From UBA1140 sp964573285 (GTDB taxonomy: Bacteria > Campylobacterota > Campylobacteria > Campylobacterales > Sulfurovaceae), in NCBI GenBank assembly GCA_964573285.1, contig CAZNJD010000070.1:1-53517 (forward strand): 53,517 nucleotides of DNA, read 5' to 3'. Made by a program: the position numbers and the translations under genes. The notes below the pieces were generated by a model. The model had not been told where the DNA came from, did no database searches, and saw only the letters and a program-made list of their open reading frames with translations. Positions 1 to 9,960 of this stretch are shown one piece after another (position 1 is the stretch's first letter; each line of letters starts with the position of its first letter).

Positions 1-1
1 A

Positions 2-88
2 ACGGCAATGAATTTAGAGGCTGGACTTCTAAATTTAACCAGTATCATTGAAGCAGGAAGTAAACGACAGACCAAATCTGTAGCTTAG
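2..88 (+). CDS. C-terminal tail of an unidentified protein (truncated by window edge)
   Basis: An open frame enters from the left edge and stops at TAG 86-88, giving 28 residues that end in SKRQTKSVA. The tail is Ser/Lys/Arg-rich and uses codons like real coding DNA. I do not recognise the family. Tails of this kind, followed by a structured non-coding stretch, are common in TnpB-type transposases, but 28 residues cannot establish that. A short inverted repeat (AATTTAGA and TCTAAATT, about 11-35) lies inside it. Confidence 0.3.
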   Translation, partial: TAMNLEAGLLNLTSIIEAGSKRQTKSVA

Positions 89-224
89 GTTATTAAACTT
101 AGCTATGGAGAGGTTTGAGTAAGTTTTATTGAACGGTTGTATTTAAATTAAAATATTTAGCTCTAGGCATATGTCAGACGAACTGCTAAACTGAGTAGGT
201 AAGTTTGAAATTTGGAACTCTATT

Positions 225-437
225 TTGAATTTTAAAGAAGCTAAAGCTATTGCACGATTACATTTTCATCCTAATATTACCAAAGAGGATATTTTAAGAT
301 ATATAGATATAGATGATAGTTGGGAATTTGGAGAGTACTTCTACTCTCCAGAGTTTAATATTAAACTAACTGTAATAGTTGTTGTTATTAAATTTACTAA
401 TTATTTAGAGATAAATATTAAATGTAATAAGCTCTAA
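225..437 (+). CDS. Hypothetical short ORF, possibly a gene remnant
   Basis: This is a 70-residue frame with a TTG start (225-227) and no clear ribosome binding site. The frame is open back to a TGA at 192-194 with no ATG. The N-terminal half (FKEAKAIARLHFHPN and onward) reads like a helical soluble domain, and the C-terminal half becomes hydrophobic and low-complexity. No family is recognised. The 89-224 stretch before it has no gene. It carries a weak stem (AAACTTA near 97 and TAAGTTT near 120) and could be the non-coding right end of a mobile element. It may be a decayed gene. Confidence 0.25.
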   Translation: MNFKEAKAIARLHFHPNITKEDILRYIDIDDSWEFGEYFYSPEFNIKLTVIVVVIKFTNYLEINIKCNKL

Positions 438-457
438 AATATTGGGTTACAACTATT

Positions 458-3400
458 TTACTTCAAATGCTCATACTCTTCTTCTATTCTTTTATATCTA
501 TTATAAAGAGTTTTAGAAGTATGTCGTGCAGTTTCTAAAAAATTTTGGGCTTCTTCTTTGTTTATCTTTTCAGCCATTTTAAATCGTGTCTCATTATACA
601 TAAAATCTTTGACATCTATTTTAGCCCCTTTGTAATCTAGGCTCAATGGATTTATCTCTGTTCCGATATGTTCAGGATTAAATCTAAATAGTGGCCACAG
701 TCCACTATCAACTGCTTTTTTCTGTTGCTTCATGCCATAACGCAAATCATATCCATGTGCAATACAGTGTGAATAAGCAATAATAATAGATACACCCTCA
801 TATGCTTCAGCTTCCATAAAGGCTTTGAGTGTTGCTTTTTCATTTGCTCCTATGCTTACTTTGGCTACATATACATTTTCATAAGTGATTGCCATATGTG
901 CTAAATCTTTTGGCATACTAGCTTTTCCTCCACTAGCAAATTTGGCTACTGCTCCTGTCATTGTAGCTTTGGATTGTTGTCCTCCTGTATTGGAATATAC
1001 TTGTGTATCTAGTACTAAAATATTTACATTTTTACCACTTGCCATCACATGGTCTAATCCACCATATCCTATATCATAAGCCCAACCATCACCTCCTACA
1101 ATCCAAACTGATTTTTTGACTAAATAATCGGCTATCTCTTGTAACTCTTTTGCATTTTCTTGATTTACTATAATAGATTTTAGCTTTTGGACTCTATCTC
1201 TTTGGCTATCTATCTGCTCTTGTGTAGTTTGTTTGGCATTTAGTATCCCCTCTTTTAGTGAACTATCTATATCTAAGTTACTTAAAAGCTCTTTGGCTCT
1301 ATTGGTGTGATTGTCGATAGCTAGTCTAAATCCTAATCCAAACTCAGCATTATCCTCAAAAAGTGAATTTGACCATGCAACTCCTCGACCTTCTGCATTT
1401 TTCTTCCATGGAGTTGTAGGTAGATTTCCTCCATAAATAGAGCTACATCCTGTGGCATTGGCTACTATCATTCTATCTCCAAATAGTTGACTTGCTAGTT
1501 TGAGATAAGGTGTCTCTCCACACCCTGGACATGCTCCACTAAACTCAAATAGAGGCTCCATAAATTGTACCTCTTTAATTTTATCACGGTCAATTCTGGC
1601 TTTATCTATATTAGGAAGATTTAGAAAATAGTCCCAATGTTGGAGTAAATTGTCTGGTAATTGTAGTTTAGGAGTCATATTTATAGCTTTTTGGGTTTTA
1701 TCATTTTTATTGACTGCTGGACACTCTTCAACACATAGTGAACAGCCTGTACAATCCTCTATAGATACTGTTATATTAAATAGCTCTCTGCTCTTATCAA
1801 ATATTTTACCTTTTGCAGGTATTCCACCAAATCCATCAGGGGCATTATCTACTAACTCTTTGTCAAATACTTTGGAACGGATAACAGAGTGAGGACAAAC
1901 AGTTACACAGCGATTACATTGGATACAAGTATCACTATCCCATAAAGGTACTTCTATTCCTGTATTTCGTTTTTGGTATTGTGTAGTTCCTAGTGGCCAT
2001 GTACCATCATCTGGCATATCTGATACTGGAATATCATCACCTTTGAACTCTACTAATTTTTTAGTGACCCTTTCTATAAATTCACTATAATTTCCTTTGA
2101 GAGAAGAGGCTAACTCTTTATTGCTTGTAACTTTTTTAGGTACTTCTATCTCAAATAGATTATCTAAAGTATTATCAACAGCATGAAAGTTCATTTCTAC
2201 TATTTTTTTACCTTTGGAGGAGTAAGTTTTTTCTATAGAGTGTTTGATTTTCTTTATTGCTTCATCTTGTGGTAATATACCACTAATAGCAAAGAAACAT
2301 GTTTGCATAATAGTATTAGTTTTTCTACCCATTCCACTATTTCGGGCTACATCATGAGCATTAATAGCATAAAATTTTAGTTTTTTATCTATAATTCTCT
2401 GTTGAGCTATTTGGGGCAAACTATCCCATACTTGTTCTTTTGGGTATTGAGTGTTGAGTAGAAATACTCCATTATCATGAGCAATCTCCAAAATATCTAG
2501 TTTTTCCAAAAATAGAGCTTGATGAACGGCGATAAAATTAGCTCTTTCTATTAGATAACTTGATTTGATAGGAGTTGAACCAAATCGTACATGTGAGACT
2601 GTCATAGTTCCTGATTTATTGGAGTCATATACAAAATATCCTTGTGCATAGTTATTAGTTTGTGTACCTATTATTTTAATAGTATTTTTATTCGCACCTA
2701 CTGTTCCATCTGAACCTAAACCATAGAATAGTGCTTGAAATTGATTTTCTTCTTCTAATATAAAGCTTTTGTCAAACTCTAATGAGGTGTGAGTTACATC
2801 ATCATTTATTCCTATGGTAAAGTGATTTTTTGGTTTCTCTTTTTGAAGTTCATCATAAATTGATTTGACCATTGCAGGGGTAAACTCTTTAGATGATAGA
2901 CCATATCTTCCACCAATAATTTTTGGCATATCAAATTCCAAACTCTCTTGTCTCTCAAAAAGCGAAGTGAGTATATCATGATAAAGAGGTTCACCTAAAC
3001 TTCCTGCCTCTTTGGTTCTATCTAGTATGGCTATAGATTTAACTCTCTTTGGTAAACTATTGATAAAATTCTCTATAGAAAAAGGTAGAGCTAAACGAAC
3101 TTTGATTAATCCTACCTTATATCCATTCTTATTTAAATACTCTATTGTCTCTTCTACTGTATCAGTAGCCGAAGCCATAATAACTATAACCTCTGTAGCA
3201 TTTTTATCTCCATAATAATCAAATAGATGATAGCTTCTACCTGTAAGTTTTGCAAATTTATCCATCTCTTCTTGCAAAATTTGAGGTACTTTCTGATAAT
3301 ATTTATTAACACTCTCTCTTCCTTGGAAATAGACATCAGGATTTTGTGCTGTTCCTCTCATAAATGGATTATCAGGAGTTAAACCTCTATGTCTATGAGC

Positions 3401-4003
3401 ATTAACCAACTCCACATCTATCATCTGTTTCATTATCTCTTCATCTATTATCTCAATTTTGCTAACTTCATGAGAGGTTCTAAATCCATCAAAAAAGTGC
3501 AAAAAAGGAATTCTAGCTCTAAGTGTTGCTGATTGAGAAATCAAAGCAAAATCATGAGCCTCTTGAACAGTTGCAGATGCCAAAAGTGCAAAACCTGTCT
3601 GTCTTACTCCCATCACATCCTGATGGTCACCAAAAATTGATAACCCTTGCATTGCTAAACTCCGAGCAGCTACATGAAAAACTGTGGAGGTCAATTCCCC
3701 AGCAATCTTATACATATTTGGTATCATTAGCAATAGTCCTTGAGAGGCTGTAAAAGTAGTAGTTAATGCCCCTGTTTGCAAAGCTCCATGAACTGCTCCA
3801 CTAGCTCCCCCCTCACTTTGCATCTCATATATAGTTGGAACTGTTCCAAATATATTTCTATCTCTATGTGTACTATACTCATCACAATGTTCTGCTATAG
3901 GAGAAGATGGAGTAATGGGATATATTGCTATTACTTCATTTATTTTATGAGCTACTCTAGCTACTGCCTCATTTCCATCTATGGTTTCATATATTTTTGA
4001 CAT
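458..4003 (-). CDS. nifJ: Pyruvate:ferredoxin (flavodoxin) oxidoreductase, single-chain
   Basis: This enzyme oxidatively decarboxylates pyruvate to acetyl-CoA and passes electrons to ferredoxin or flavodoxin. Run in reverse it carboxylates acetyl-CoA, which matters in autotrophs using the reductive TCA cycle. At 1181 residues it has full length for the homodimeric type. The N-terminal pyruvate-binding part contains YPITPSSP, followed by the transketolase-like and CoA domains. Two bacterial ferredoxin clusters follow (CIQCNRCVTVCP near 692, CTGCSLCVEECP near 749). The TPP domain has CPGCGETPY near 822, ATGCSSIYGG, and the late cluster Cys in YSHCIAHG. The ATG follows an AGGAAAT-like ribosome site. 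It is transcribed divergently from secA. Confidence 0.97.
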   Translation of the reverse strand: MSKIYETIDGNEAVARVAHKINEVIAIYPITPSSPIAEHCDEYSTHRDRNIFGTVPTIYEMQSEGGASGAVHGALQTGALTTTFTASQGLLLMIPNMYKIAGELTSTVFHVAARSLAMQGLSIFGDHQDVMGVRQTGFALLASATVQEAHDFALISQSATLRARIPFLHFFDGFRTSHEVSKIEIIDEEIMKQMIDVELVNAHRHRGLTPDNPFMRGTAQNPDVYFQGRESVNKYYQKVPQILQEEMDKFAKLTGRSYHLFDYYGDKNATEVIVIMASATDTVEETIEYLNKNGYKVGLIKVRLALPFSIENFINSLPKRVKSIAILDRTKEAGSLGEPLYHDILTSLFERQESLEFDMPKIIGGRYGLSSKEFTPAMVKSIYDELQKEKPKNHFTIGINDDVTHTSLEFDKSFILEEENQFQALFYGLGSDGTVGANKNTIKIIGTQTNNYAQGYFVYDSNKSGTMTVSHVRFGSTPIKSSYLIERANFIAVHQALFLEKLDILEIAHDNGVFLLNTQYPKEQVWDSLPQIAQQRIIDKKLKFYAINAHDVARNSGMGRKTNTIMQTCFFAISGILPQDEAIKKIKHSIEKTYSSKGKKIVEMNFHAVDNTLDNLFEIEVPKKVTSNKELASSLKGNYSEFIERVTKKLVEFKGDDIPVSDMPDDGTWPLGTTQYQKRNTGIEVPLWDSDTCIQCNRCVTVCPHSVIRSKVFDKELVDNAPDGFGGIPAKGKIFDKSRELFNITVSIEDCTGCSLCVEECPAVNKNDKTQKAINMTPKLQLPDNLLQHWDYFLNLPNIDKARIDRDKIKEVQFMEPLFEFSGACPGCGETPYLKLASQLFGDRMIVANATGCSSIYGGNLPTTPWKKNAEGRGVAWSNSLFEDNAEFGLGFRLAIDNHTNRAKELLSNLDIDSSLKEGILNAKQTTQEQIDSQRDRVQKLKSIIVNQENAKELQEIADYLVKKSVWIVGGDGWAYDIGYGGLDHVMASGKNVNILVLDTQVYSNTGGQQSKATMTGAVAKFASGGKASMPKDLAHMAITYENVYVAKVSIGANEKATLKAFMEAEAYEGVSIIIAYSHCIAHGYDLRYGMKQQKKAVDSGLWPLFRFNPEHIGTEINPLSLDYKGAKIDVKDFMYNETRFKMAEKINKEEAQNFLETARHTSKTLYNRYKRIEEEYEHLK

Positions 4004-4146
4004 TTTGGTATTTCCTATTCTTATGTGTTAAATTATTTTAGAATTGTACATCAATATTTGGATAAAGTAAATAAATATGAGCTAATCAACCTTTACACAA
4101 AATTTAGATAAAATCACCCTAATTTTAATATTAGGTTATAAATATA

Positions 4147-6783
4147 ATGTTAGCAAAAATTTTTGGTTCAAAAAATAATAGAATAGTCAAAGGCTACATG
4201 AAGAGAGCAAAGAAAATAAATGCTCTTGAAGAACAGTATGCAAAACTCTCTGATGATGAGTTAAAAGAGGCTTTTAATCAGCTTAAAACAGCTGTTCAAG
4301 CAAAGCAAAAAAGTTTAGATGATGTATTAAATGACTCATTTGCAATTACTAGAGAAGCTAGTAAAAGAGTATTAGGTATGCGTCACTTTGATGTACAACT
4401 TGTTGGTGGTATGGTTCTACATGAAAACTCAATTGCAGAGATGAAAACAGGTGAGGGTAAAACTCTAGTAGCTACTTTGGCTGTTATACTCAATGCAATG
4501 GTTGGTAAAGGAGTTCATGTAGTAACAGTAAATGACTATTTGGCCAAAAGAGACTCTACTGATATGGGTGTATTATATAACTTTTTGGGTTATAGTGTTG
4601 GTTGCTTGACAGATGATATATATGATGAAGATGAGAAAAAAGCTCAATATTATGCTGATATTACTTATGGAACTAATAATGAATATGGTTTTGATTATCT
4701 TCGTGATAATATGAAGACAAGAGCAGAAGAGAAAGTTCAAAGAGAGCATTACTATGCGATAGTTGATGAGGTTGACTCTATTTTAATTGATGAAGCTAGA
4801 ACTCCTCTTATTATCTCTGGCCCAGTACAAAGGGATGTAAATCATTATGATAAAGCTAATGAGATAGCTAAACAGATGATAAAAGGTGAAAAAAAAGAGA
4901 CCAAAGCAGGTGAACCAGAAGAGACTACAGGAGATTTCTATATAGATGAGAAAAATCGTCAAGTAATTATGACAGAAGATGGTCTTCAAAAAGCACAAGA
5001 CCTTTTTGAGGTAGAAAATCTATATGACCTTGAACATGCTGCTATGGCTCACCATCTCGACCAAGCTATGAAAGCTCACTATATATTTGTCAAAGATGTT
5101 GATTATGTTTCTCAGAATGGTGAGATTATAATTGTAGATGAGTTTACAGGACGGCTTAGTGAGGGGCGAAGATTTAGTGAGGGGTTACACCAAGCACTCG
5201 AAGCAAAAGAGGGTGTAGAGATAAAAGAAGAGTCTCAAACTTTAGCAGAGATTACTTATCAAAACTATTTTCGTGCTTATGAAAAATTGGCAGGTATGAC
5301 AGGTACTGCTCAAACAGAGGCTACAGAGTTTGCAGAGATTTATGGTTTAGAAGTTATATCAATCCCAACTAATGTACCTGTAAATAGAGAGGATAAAAAT
5401 GACCTTATCTATAATACAGAGAGAGAAAAACTAGATGCTGTTGCCAAAAAAGTTAAAGAGCTTTATGAAAAAGGTCAACCTGTATTGATTGGTACAGCTT
5501 CTATTGAAAAATCTGAATTAGTTCATAATAGACTTAAAAATGCTAAAATTCCTCACAATGTATTAAATGCTAAAAATCATGAACATGAAGCTCAAATTAT
5601 TTCTGAAGCAGGTAAAAAAGGGGCTGTAACTGTTGCTACTAATATGGCAGGACGGGGTGTTGATATAAAACTAACTGATGAGATAAAAGCTTTAGGTGGT
5701 TTATATATTTTAGGTACAGAGAGACATGAGAGTAGAAGAATTGATAATCAGCTCAGAGGGCGAAGTGGACGACAAGGTGACCCAGGGGGTTCTCAATTTT
5801 ATTTAAGTTTAGATGATAATCTTTTAAGAATTTTTGGTGGTGAAAAAATCCGTAATATTATGAATAAACTAGGAGTTGAAGAGGGTGAGTATATAGATTC
5901 TAAAATTGTGACTCGTTCTGTAGAAAAAGCTCAAACCAAAGTAGAAAATATGCACTATGAGTCAAGAAAAAATATCTTGGAGTATGATGATATTGCTAAT
6001 CAACAACGAAAATCTATTTATAGTTTTAGAAATCAACTGCTTGACCCAGAGTATGATATTGATGCAAAAATTAGAGAAAATAGAATAGTATATGTGGATT
6101 ATCTGCTTACTCAATCTGATATTTATGATGGTACTCCAAGTGAAGATTTTAATTTGGATAGACTCAAAGAGTTACTCAATACTCAATTAGGTATAGATTT
6201 TGACAAAGAGATATTTGAGGGTAAAGATTATGATGATATAAAAACTGCACTTATTAATATATTAGAGCAAAGTTATGAAGAGAAGATGGCACCACTCTCA
6301 CCAGAGCAGAGAAGTGAAGTACAGAGAGTTTTATATCTGCAAGTTCTTGACCCACAATGGCGAGACCACTTATATGAGATGGATGTACTCAAAACTGGTA
6401 TTGGGCTAAGAGGTTATAACCAAAAAGACCCACTTACTGAATATAAAAAAGATAGTTATAATCTATTTATGCAACTTATTGAGAGAATTAAAATAGAAGC
6501 TATAAAAACACTTCAACTAGTACAATTTAATTTTGAGTCTCCAGAAGAGGAGCAACGAAAAATGGAGGCAATCTTAGATGAGCTAGAGTCTGACCTCGAA
6601 AATGCTAAAACAAATGAAGAAGATATGGTACAAGCAGAATTTGAAGAGGGTGAAGCACCTATACGAAAACCAATTAGAACAGAAAAGAAACCAAAAAGAA
6701 ATGACCCCTGTCCATGTGGAAGTGGTAAAAAATACAAACAGTGTTGTGGCAAAAGTGGACCTAAAAAAGGTCTCTTGGCATAG
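4147..6783 (+). CDS. secA: Preprotein translocase ATPase SecA
   Basis: SecA is the motor ATPase that drives unfolded preproteins through SecYEG at the inner membrane. The 878 residues show nucleotide-binding domain 1 with Walker A MKTGEGKT (99-106), motif VDEVDSILIDEARTP near 206, and the second helicase domain with ATNMAGRGVDIKL and QLRGRSGRQGDPG. The scaffold and wing domains follow. The C-terminal zinc and SecB-binding tail is complete (NDPCPCGSGKKYKQCCGK). Four bases separate its TAG from the next ATG, so it is probably co-transcribed with the permease. Pairing with a lipoprotein-release permease fits a shared envelope-export theme. Confidence 0.98.
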   Translation: MLAKIFGSKNNRIVKGYMKRAKKINALEEQYAKLSDDELKEAFNQLKTAVQAKQKSLDDVLNDSFAITREASKRVLGMRHFDVQLVGGMVLHENSIAEMKTGEGKTLVATLAVILNAMVGKGVHVVTVNDYLAKRDSTDMGVLYNFLGYSVGCLTDDIYDEDEKKAQYYADITYGTNNEYGFDYLRDNMKTRAEEKVQREHYYAIVDEVDSILIDEARTPLIISGPVQRDVNHYDKANEIAKQMIKGEKKETKAGEPEETTGDFYIDEKNRQVIMTEDGLQKAQDLFEVENLYDLEHAAMAHHLDQAMKAHYIFVKDVDYVSQNGEIIIVDEFTGRLSEGRRFSEGLHQALEAKEGVEIKEESQTLAEITYQNYFRAYEKLAGMTGTAQTEATEFAEIYGLEVISIPTNVPVNREDKNDLIYNTEREKLDAVAKKVKELYEKGQPVLIGTASIEKSELVHNRLKNAKIPHNVLNAKNHEHEAQIISEAGKKGAVTVATNMAGRGVDIKLTDEIKALGGLYILGTERHESRRIDNQLRGRSGRQGDPGGSQFYLSLDDNLLRIFGGEKIRNIMNKLGVEEGEYIDSKIVTRSVEKAQTKVENMHYESRKNILEYDDIANQQRKSIYSFRNQLLDPEYDIDAKIRENRIVYVDYLLTQSDIYDGTPSEDFNLDRLKELLNTQLGIDFDKEIFEGKDYDDIKTALINILEQSYEEKMAPLSPEQRSEVQRVLYLQVLDPQWRDHLYEMDVLKTGIGLRGYNQKDPLTEYKKDSYNLFMQLIERIKIEAIKTLQLVQFNFESPEEEQRKMEAILDELESDLENAKTNEEDMVQAEFEEGEAPIRKPIRTEKKPKRNDPCPCGSGKKYKQCCGKSGPKKGLLA

Positions 6784-6787
6784 CTAG

Positions 6788-8017
6788 ATGAAATCTAATA
6801 AAAATTTTGTTCATAAAATCATTAGACATTATCTAAAGTATGATAGAGATAATCCTTTTATTTTTATCTCTTCACTTTTGGCATTTTTGGGAATTGCAGC
6901 AGGTGTTATGGTATTGATGTTGGCAATGGGTATTATGAATGGTACACAAAAAGAGTTTCAAAAACGGCTTTTTGTTATGAACTATCCTTTAACTATTATA
7001 CCTATGGCTTACAATAATGCTAATCAAACACTAGTTGACCAACTCCAAGAAAAATTTCCAAATATAAAATTAAGTCCTTATTACACTACCCAAGTTATTA
7101 GTAAGGGTGGTTCAAATGTTAATGGTTCAATATTATATGGTGTAGATTTTAAGAAAGAGGCTCAGATTAATGAGGTTTTTGCTAAAGCACTTAAAACAAC
7201 TCTCTCAACAAAAAGTAAATATAAACTTATAGTAGGAGAGACACTTATACAAGAGATGGGTATTTATAAAGGTCAAAAATTGATACTCTATTTCTCTGAA
7301 CAACAAGCAATAGGTTTTGGAACTATGCCATTGCAAAAAAGATTTATAATTGATAGTACATTTGACTCTGGACTAAAAGCTTATGACAAAGCAATTATAT
7401 ATACAACCCAAAAAGCATTTCATAAAGTTCTAAAAAGACCAGAAGGTATATATGATGGTATTCATATCTATTCAAAAGATGCTATGAATGATATAAAGAA
7501 AATCAAAAAGTTTTTAGCTCAAAATGGTTTATCTAACAAAGTACTAATAGAGGGTTGGTGGGAACAAAATTCTAGCTTTTTTGCAGCAATGGAGATGGAA
7601 AAACATGCACTATTTTTTGTACTATTATTGATTATTATAGTAGCCTCACTAAATATTATATCCTCACTCTTAATGACTGTTATGAGCAGAAGAAGTGAAA
7701 TCGCTCTTATGAGAACACTTGGAGCTACTACACTAGAGATAAAACGAATATTTTTTAAATTAGGTGTAATTGTAGGAGTGAGTGGTATTATAGTTGGTAC
7801 AATTTTAGGTTTCGTAGGTAAATGGGTATTAACTACTTTTGATATTATTCATCTCTCTGCTGATGTATATGGATTTTCGAAGTTACCTATAGATTTGACT
7901 GTGATTGATTTTATATCTATTATTATTGGTACATTTGTAATTGTAATTTTGTCTTCATTTTATCCTGCCTATAAGGCTTCATCTACTGACCCATTAACTG
8001 TTTTACGAAATGAATAG
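6788..8017 (+). CDS. Lipoprotein-releasing ABC transporter permease (LolC/LolE family)
   Basis: This is a FtsX/MacB-type permease of 409 residues. One membrane helix lies near residues 25-48, then a periplasmic domain of about 220 residues, then three C-terminal helices (starting about 275, 325 and 370), the classic LolC/E topology. In that family the permease works with LolD ATPase to pull lipoproteins off the inner membrane for transfer to LolA. LolD is not in the window. Many Campylobacterota have one hybrid LolC/E homologue (LolF-like), which may be the case here. The 3' end overlaps cca on the opposite strand by 35 bp. Confidence 0.88.
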   Translation: MKSNKNFVHKIIRHYLKYDRDNPFIFISSLLAFLGIAAGVMVLMLAMGIMNGTQKEFQKRLFVMNYPLTIIPMAYNNANQTLVDQLQEKFPNIKLSPYYTTQVISKGGSNVNGSILYGVDFKKEAQINEVFAKALKTTLSTKSKYKLIVGETLIQEMGIYKGQKLILYFSEQQAIGFGTMPLQKRFIIDSTFDSGLKAYDKAIIYTTQKAFHKVLKRPEGIYDGIHIYSKDAMNDIKKIKKFLAQNGLSNKVLIEGWWEQNSSFFAAMEMEKHALFFVLLLIIIVASLNIISSLLMTVMSRRSEIALMRTLGATTLEIKRIFFKLGVIVGVSGIIVGTILGFVGKWVLTTFDIIHLSADVYGFSKLPIDLTVIDFISIIIGTFVIVILSSFYPAYKASSTDPLTVLRNE

Positions 8018-9386
8018 CCTCCTCATAATTATTTATATTTTCGTTTAGCTGTTCAGTATATACTCTATCCAAAATAATTTTGAACTCTTTGGATGGAGTC
8101 AATCCCAAATTAATTAAATCTCGTCCTTGTATTAGTGGTTTTAGTGGTTTATTATAAACTTCAAGCTCTTTTGCTTTTTGAAGTAACCAATCTCCTGCTA
8201 GATATACTCCACTAAGGGATTGAGGTGTAGTTCTCCCTAAAAAATCAGCTCTAGCTATAGTTACAACCTCTTCTATATTTATTTTAGTAGATAATTTTTT
8301 TATAGTTTTATTTTTGGCATGACCTTTAAAATATCTAGTGGGTATCATATGATATTCAACTAATAAGGCAATATCTTTTATAAAATTATGCTCATCTGTT
8401 AATTTATATAGAAATCTCTTTGTAGGTTCAACTCCTGCTAATTCATGACCCAAAGCCGATATTCTATCAGGTTTAATTTGGGTATGTGTAGCTTTTCCTA
8501 AATCATGGCATAATACAGCAAATAGTAGTTTCAAGTCTCTTTTCTCTTCACCTGTTTTAAGTGTTGCCATTTTATCTACAGCCATTAGGGTATGTGTCCA
8601 TACATCACCTTCTGGATGCCATTTTGGACTTTGAGGAATACCTATTAGAGCTTTGAGTTGAGGATAATAGTCTATGACTCCAATATCTCGCATTAATTCA
8701 AAACCTATAGATGGTTTGGGAGCTTTTAGTAGTAGTTTTTGAAATTCTGCATATATTCTCTCTTTTGGTAACTCTTCTAATAGACCCATCTTTACCATAT
8801 ATTGACATAGTTTTACTGTTTTATTAGCTAAACTATAATTAAATCTAGCACAAAACTGTATAGCTCGATAAACACGCAATGGGTCTTCTATAAATGAGTT
8901 ATCATTTATATGTCTTAGAACTTTTTTTTGCATATCCTCTTTGGCATTAAATGGGTCTATAAACTTTTGCTCTTCTATATCATATCCCATGGCATTTATA
9001 GTGAAATCTCGACGCATAGAGGCTTCTTGAAAATTCATCATTCCATTACATTCTATATCAAATCCCTTATGTCCTTGTGCTACTTTTTTTTCTGTTCTAG
9101 GAAAGGAGAAATCATACTCTTGATTGTCATAAACAAATTTTAAAACACCAAAACTTTTGCCTACTAAATTTACTGAACCATAGTGTTGTAGTATCTCTTC
9201 TAATTGTTTAATAGAGTTCAATCCATATACCTCTATATCATAATCTTTGATAGGTAATTTTAGGAAATGGTCTCGAACACTTCCACCTACTATTATAGCT
9301 TTGGCATTTTGTTTTTTTAAAGTTTGAGAAATTGTTTCGATTATATTTGGTATTTTCATATTGTAATTATACTTAAAGTTTTTCAT
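7983..9386 (-). CDS. cca: CCA tRNA nucleotidyltransferase with HD domain
   Basis: This enzyme adds or repairs the 3' CCA end of tRNAs. The nucleotidyltransferase head shows GGSVRDHFL and the metal-binding DYDIEVYG motif near residues 33-55. The RRDFTINAMGYD block and the ERIYAEFQKLL tRNA-binding region follow. The C-terminal half has an HD phosphohydrolase-like core (HTLMAVDK, then CHDLGK). The class is shared with poly(A) polymerase, so specificity is inferred. The reading start is ambiguous: ATG at 9384-9386 gives 467 residues, ATG at 9357-9359 gives 458 (MKIPNIIE), and neither has a strong ribosome site. The 3' end overlaps the convergent permease gene by 35 bp, leaving no room for a terminator. 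Confidence 0.9.
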   Translation of the reverse strand: MKNFKYNYNMKIPNIIETISQTLKKQNAKAIIVGGSVRDHFLKLPIKDYDIEVYGLNSIKQLEEILQHYGSVNLVGKSFGVLKFVYDNQEYDFSFPRTEKKVAQGHKGFDIECNGMMNFQEASMRRDFTINAMGYDIEEQKFIDPFNAKEDMQKKVLRHINDNSFIEDPLRVYRAIQFCARFNYSLANKTVKLCQYMVKMGLLEELPKERIYAEFQKLLLKAPKPSIGFELMRDIGVIDYYPQLKALIGIPQSPKWHPEGDVWTHTLMAVDKMATLKTGEEKRDLKLLFAVLCHDLGKATHTQIKPDRISALGHELAGVEPTKRFLYKLTDEHNFIKDIALLVEYHMIPTRYFKGHAKNKTIKKLSTKINIEEVVTIARADFLGRTTPQSLSGVYLAGDWLLQKAKELEVYNKPLKPLIQGRDLINLGLTPSKEFKIILDRVYTEQLNENINNYEEAIHFVKQLMGQ

Positions 9387-9419
9387 ATTATAATAAACTC
9401 AAAAAACAAAGGCTAAATA

Positions 9420-9956
9420 TTGCAATTTATAAAATTTTTTTTGGGTATTGTATTGGTACAGATAATTACAGTTATTTTGGTACTCTTATCTGATAATAGT
9501 TTAGATAGTATGGGAATATTACGATTGGCAATTCCTATTTTGGGTATATCTATGATGGTCTCTTTTTGGTTTAGTTCACTTGCTGAACACTTTAAAAAAG
9601 ATGCTATAGGAAAGTTAAATAGTAATTTTGCTAAAGAGATAGAAAAGCTAAAAGTAAATGCTGAAAAAGCTAAAACTAAAGTCATAAAAGAGGCACAAAA
9701 AGATATAGCTTATGAGGCAAAAACTACCCATGCCAAAGCTAATTTCAAGGTAGGAATGTCATTTGCAGGAGTATTAGCTGTTGGAGGATTGTTTGTTTTT
9801 GCACAAATGATGACTATGGGATTACTTATGATGACTACAGCAGGTGGTGCTATAGGTGGATATTATTGGAGAGGGAAGAGATTAGGAAATAATCATCAGA
9901 ACCCAAAAGAGATTGAGTTTACTGATGTCAAGGTAATAGAGTCTAAAAAATCTTAG
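9420..9956 (+). CDS. Hypothetical membrane protein with central coiled coil
   Basis: The start is TTG at 9420-9422, chosen because AAAGG lies at 9409-9412, eight bases upstream, and no ATG is available nearby. The 178 residues show two N-terminal hydrophobic segments (about 4-22 and 31-50), a charged Lys/Glu/Ala-rich helix about 58-105 that should form a coiled coil, then two hydrophobic segments (about 110-145). A short basic tail ends the protein. No family is recognised. The gene is transcribed divergently from cca with only 33 bp between starts and converges on the outer-membrane protein gene at 9961. Confidence 0.7.
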   Translation: MQFIKFFLGIVLVQIITVILVLLSDNSLDSMGILRLAIPILGISMMVSFWFSSLAEHFKKDAIGKLNSNFAKEIEKLKVNAEKAKTKVIKEAQKDIAYEAKTTHAKANFKVGMSFAGVLAVGGLFVFAQMMTMGLLMMTTAGGAIGGYYWRGKRLGNNHQNPKEIEFTDVKVIESKKS

Positions 9957-9960
9957 ATAT

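Noticed and set aside
885..3753. Plus-strand ORFs of 60-80 residues opposite nifJ
   Set aside because: They are antisense shadows of a well-conserved gene, with no ribosome site and no protein-like composition.
9413..9685. 90-residue minus-strand ORF opposite the 9420 gene
   Set aside because: The plus-strand frame has the ribosome site and a coherent membrane/coiled-coil plan; the minus frame is its shadow.
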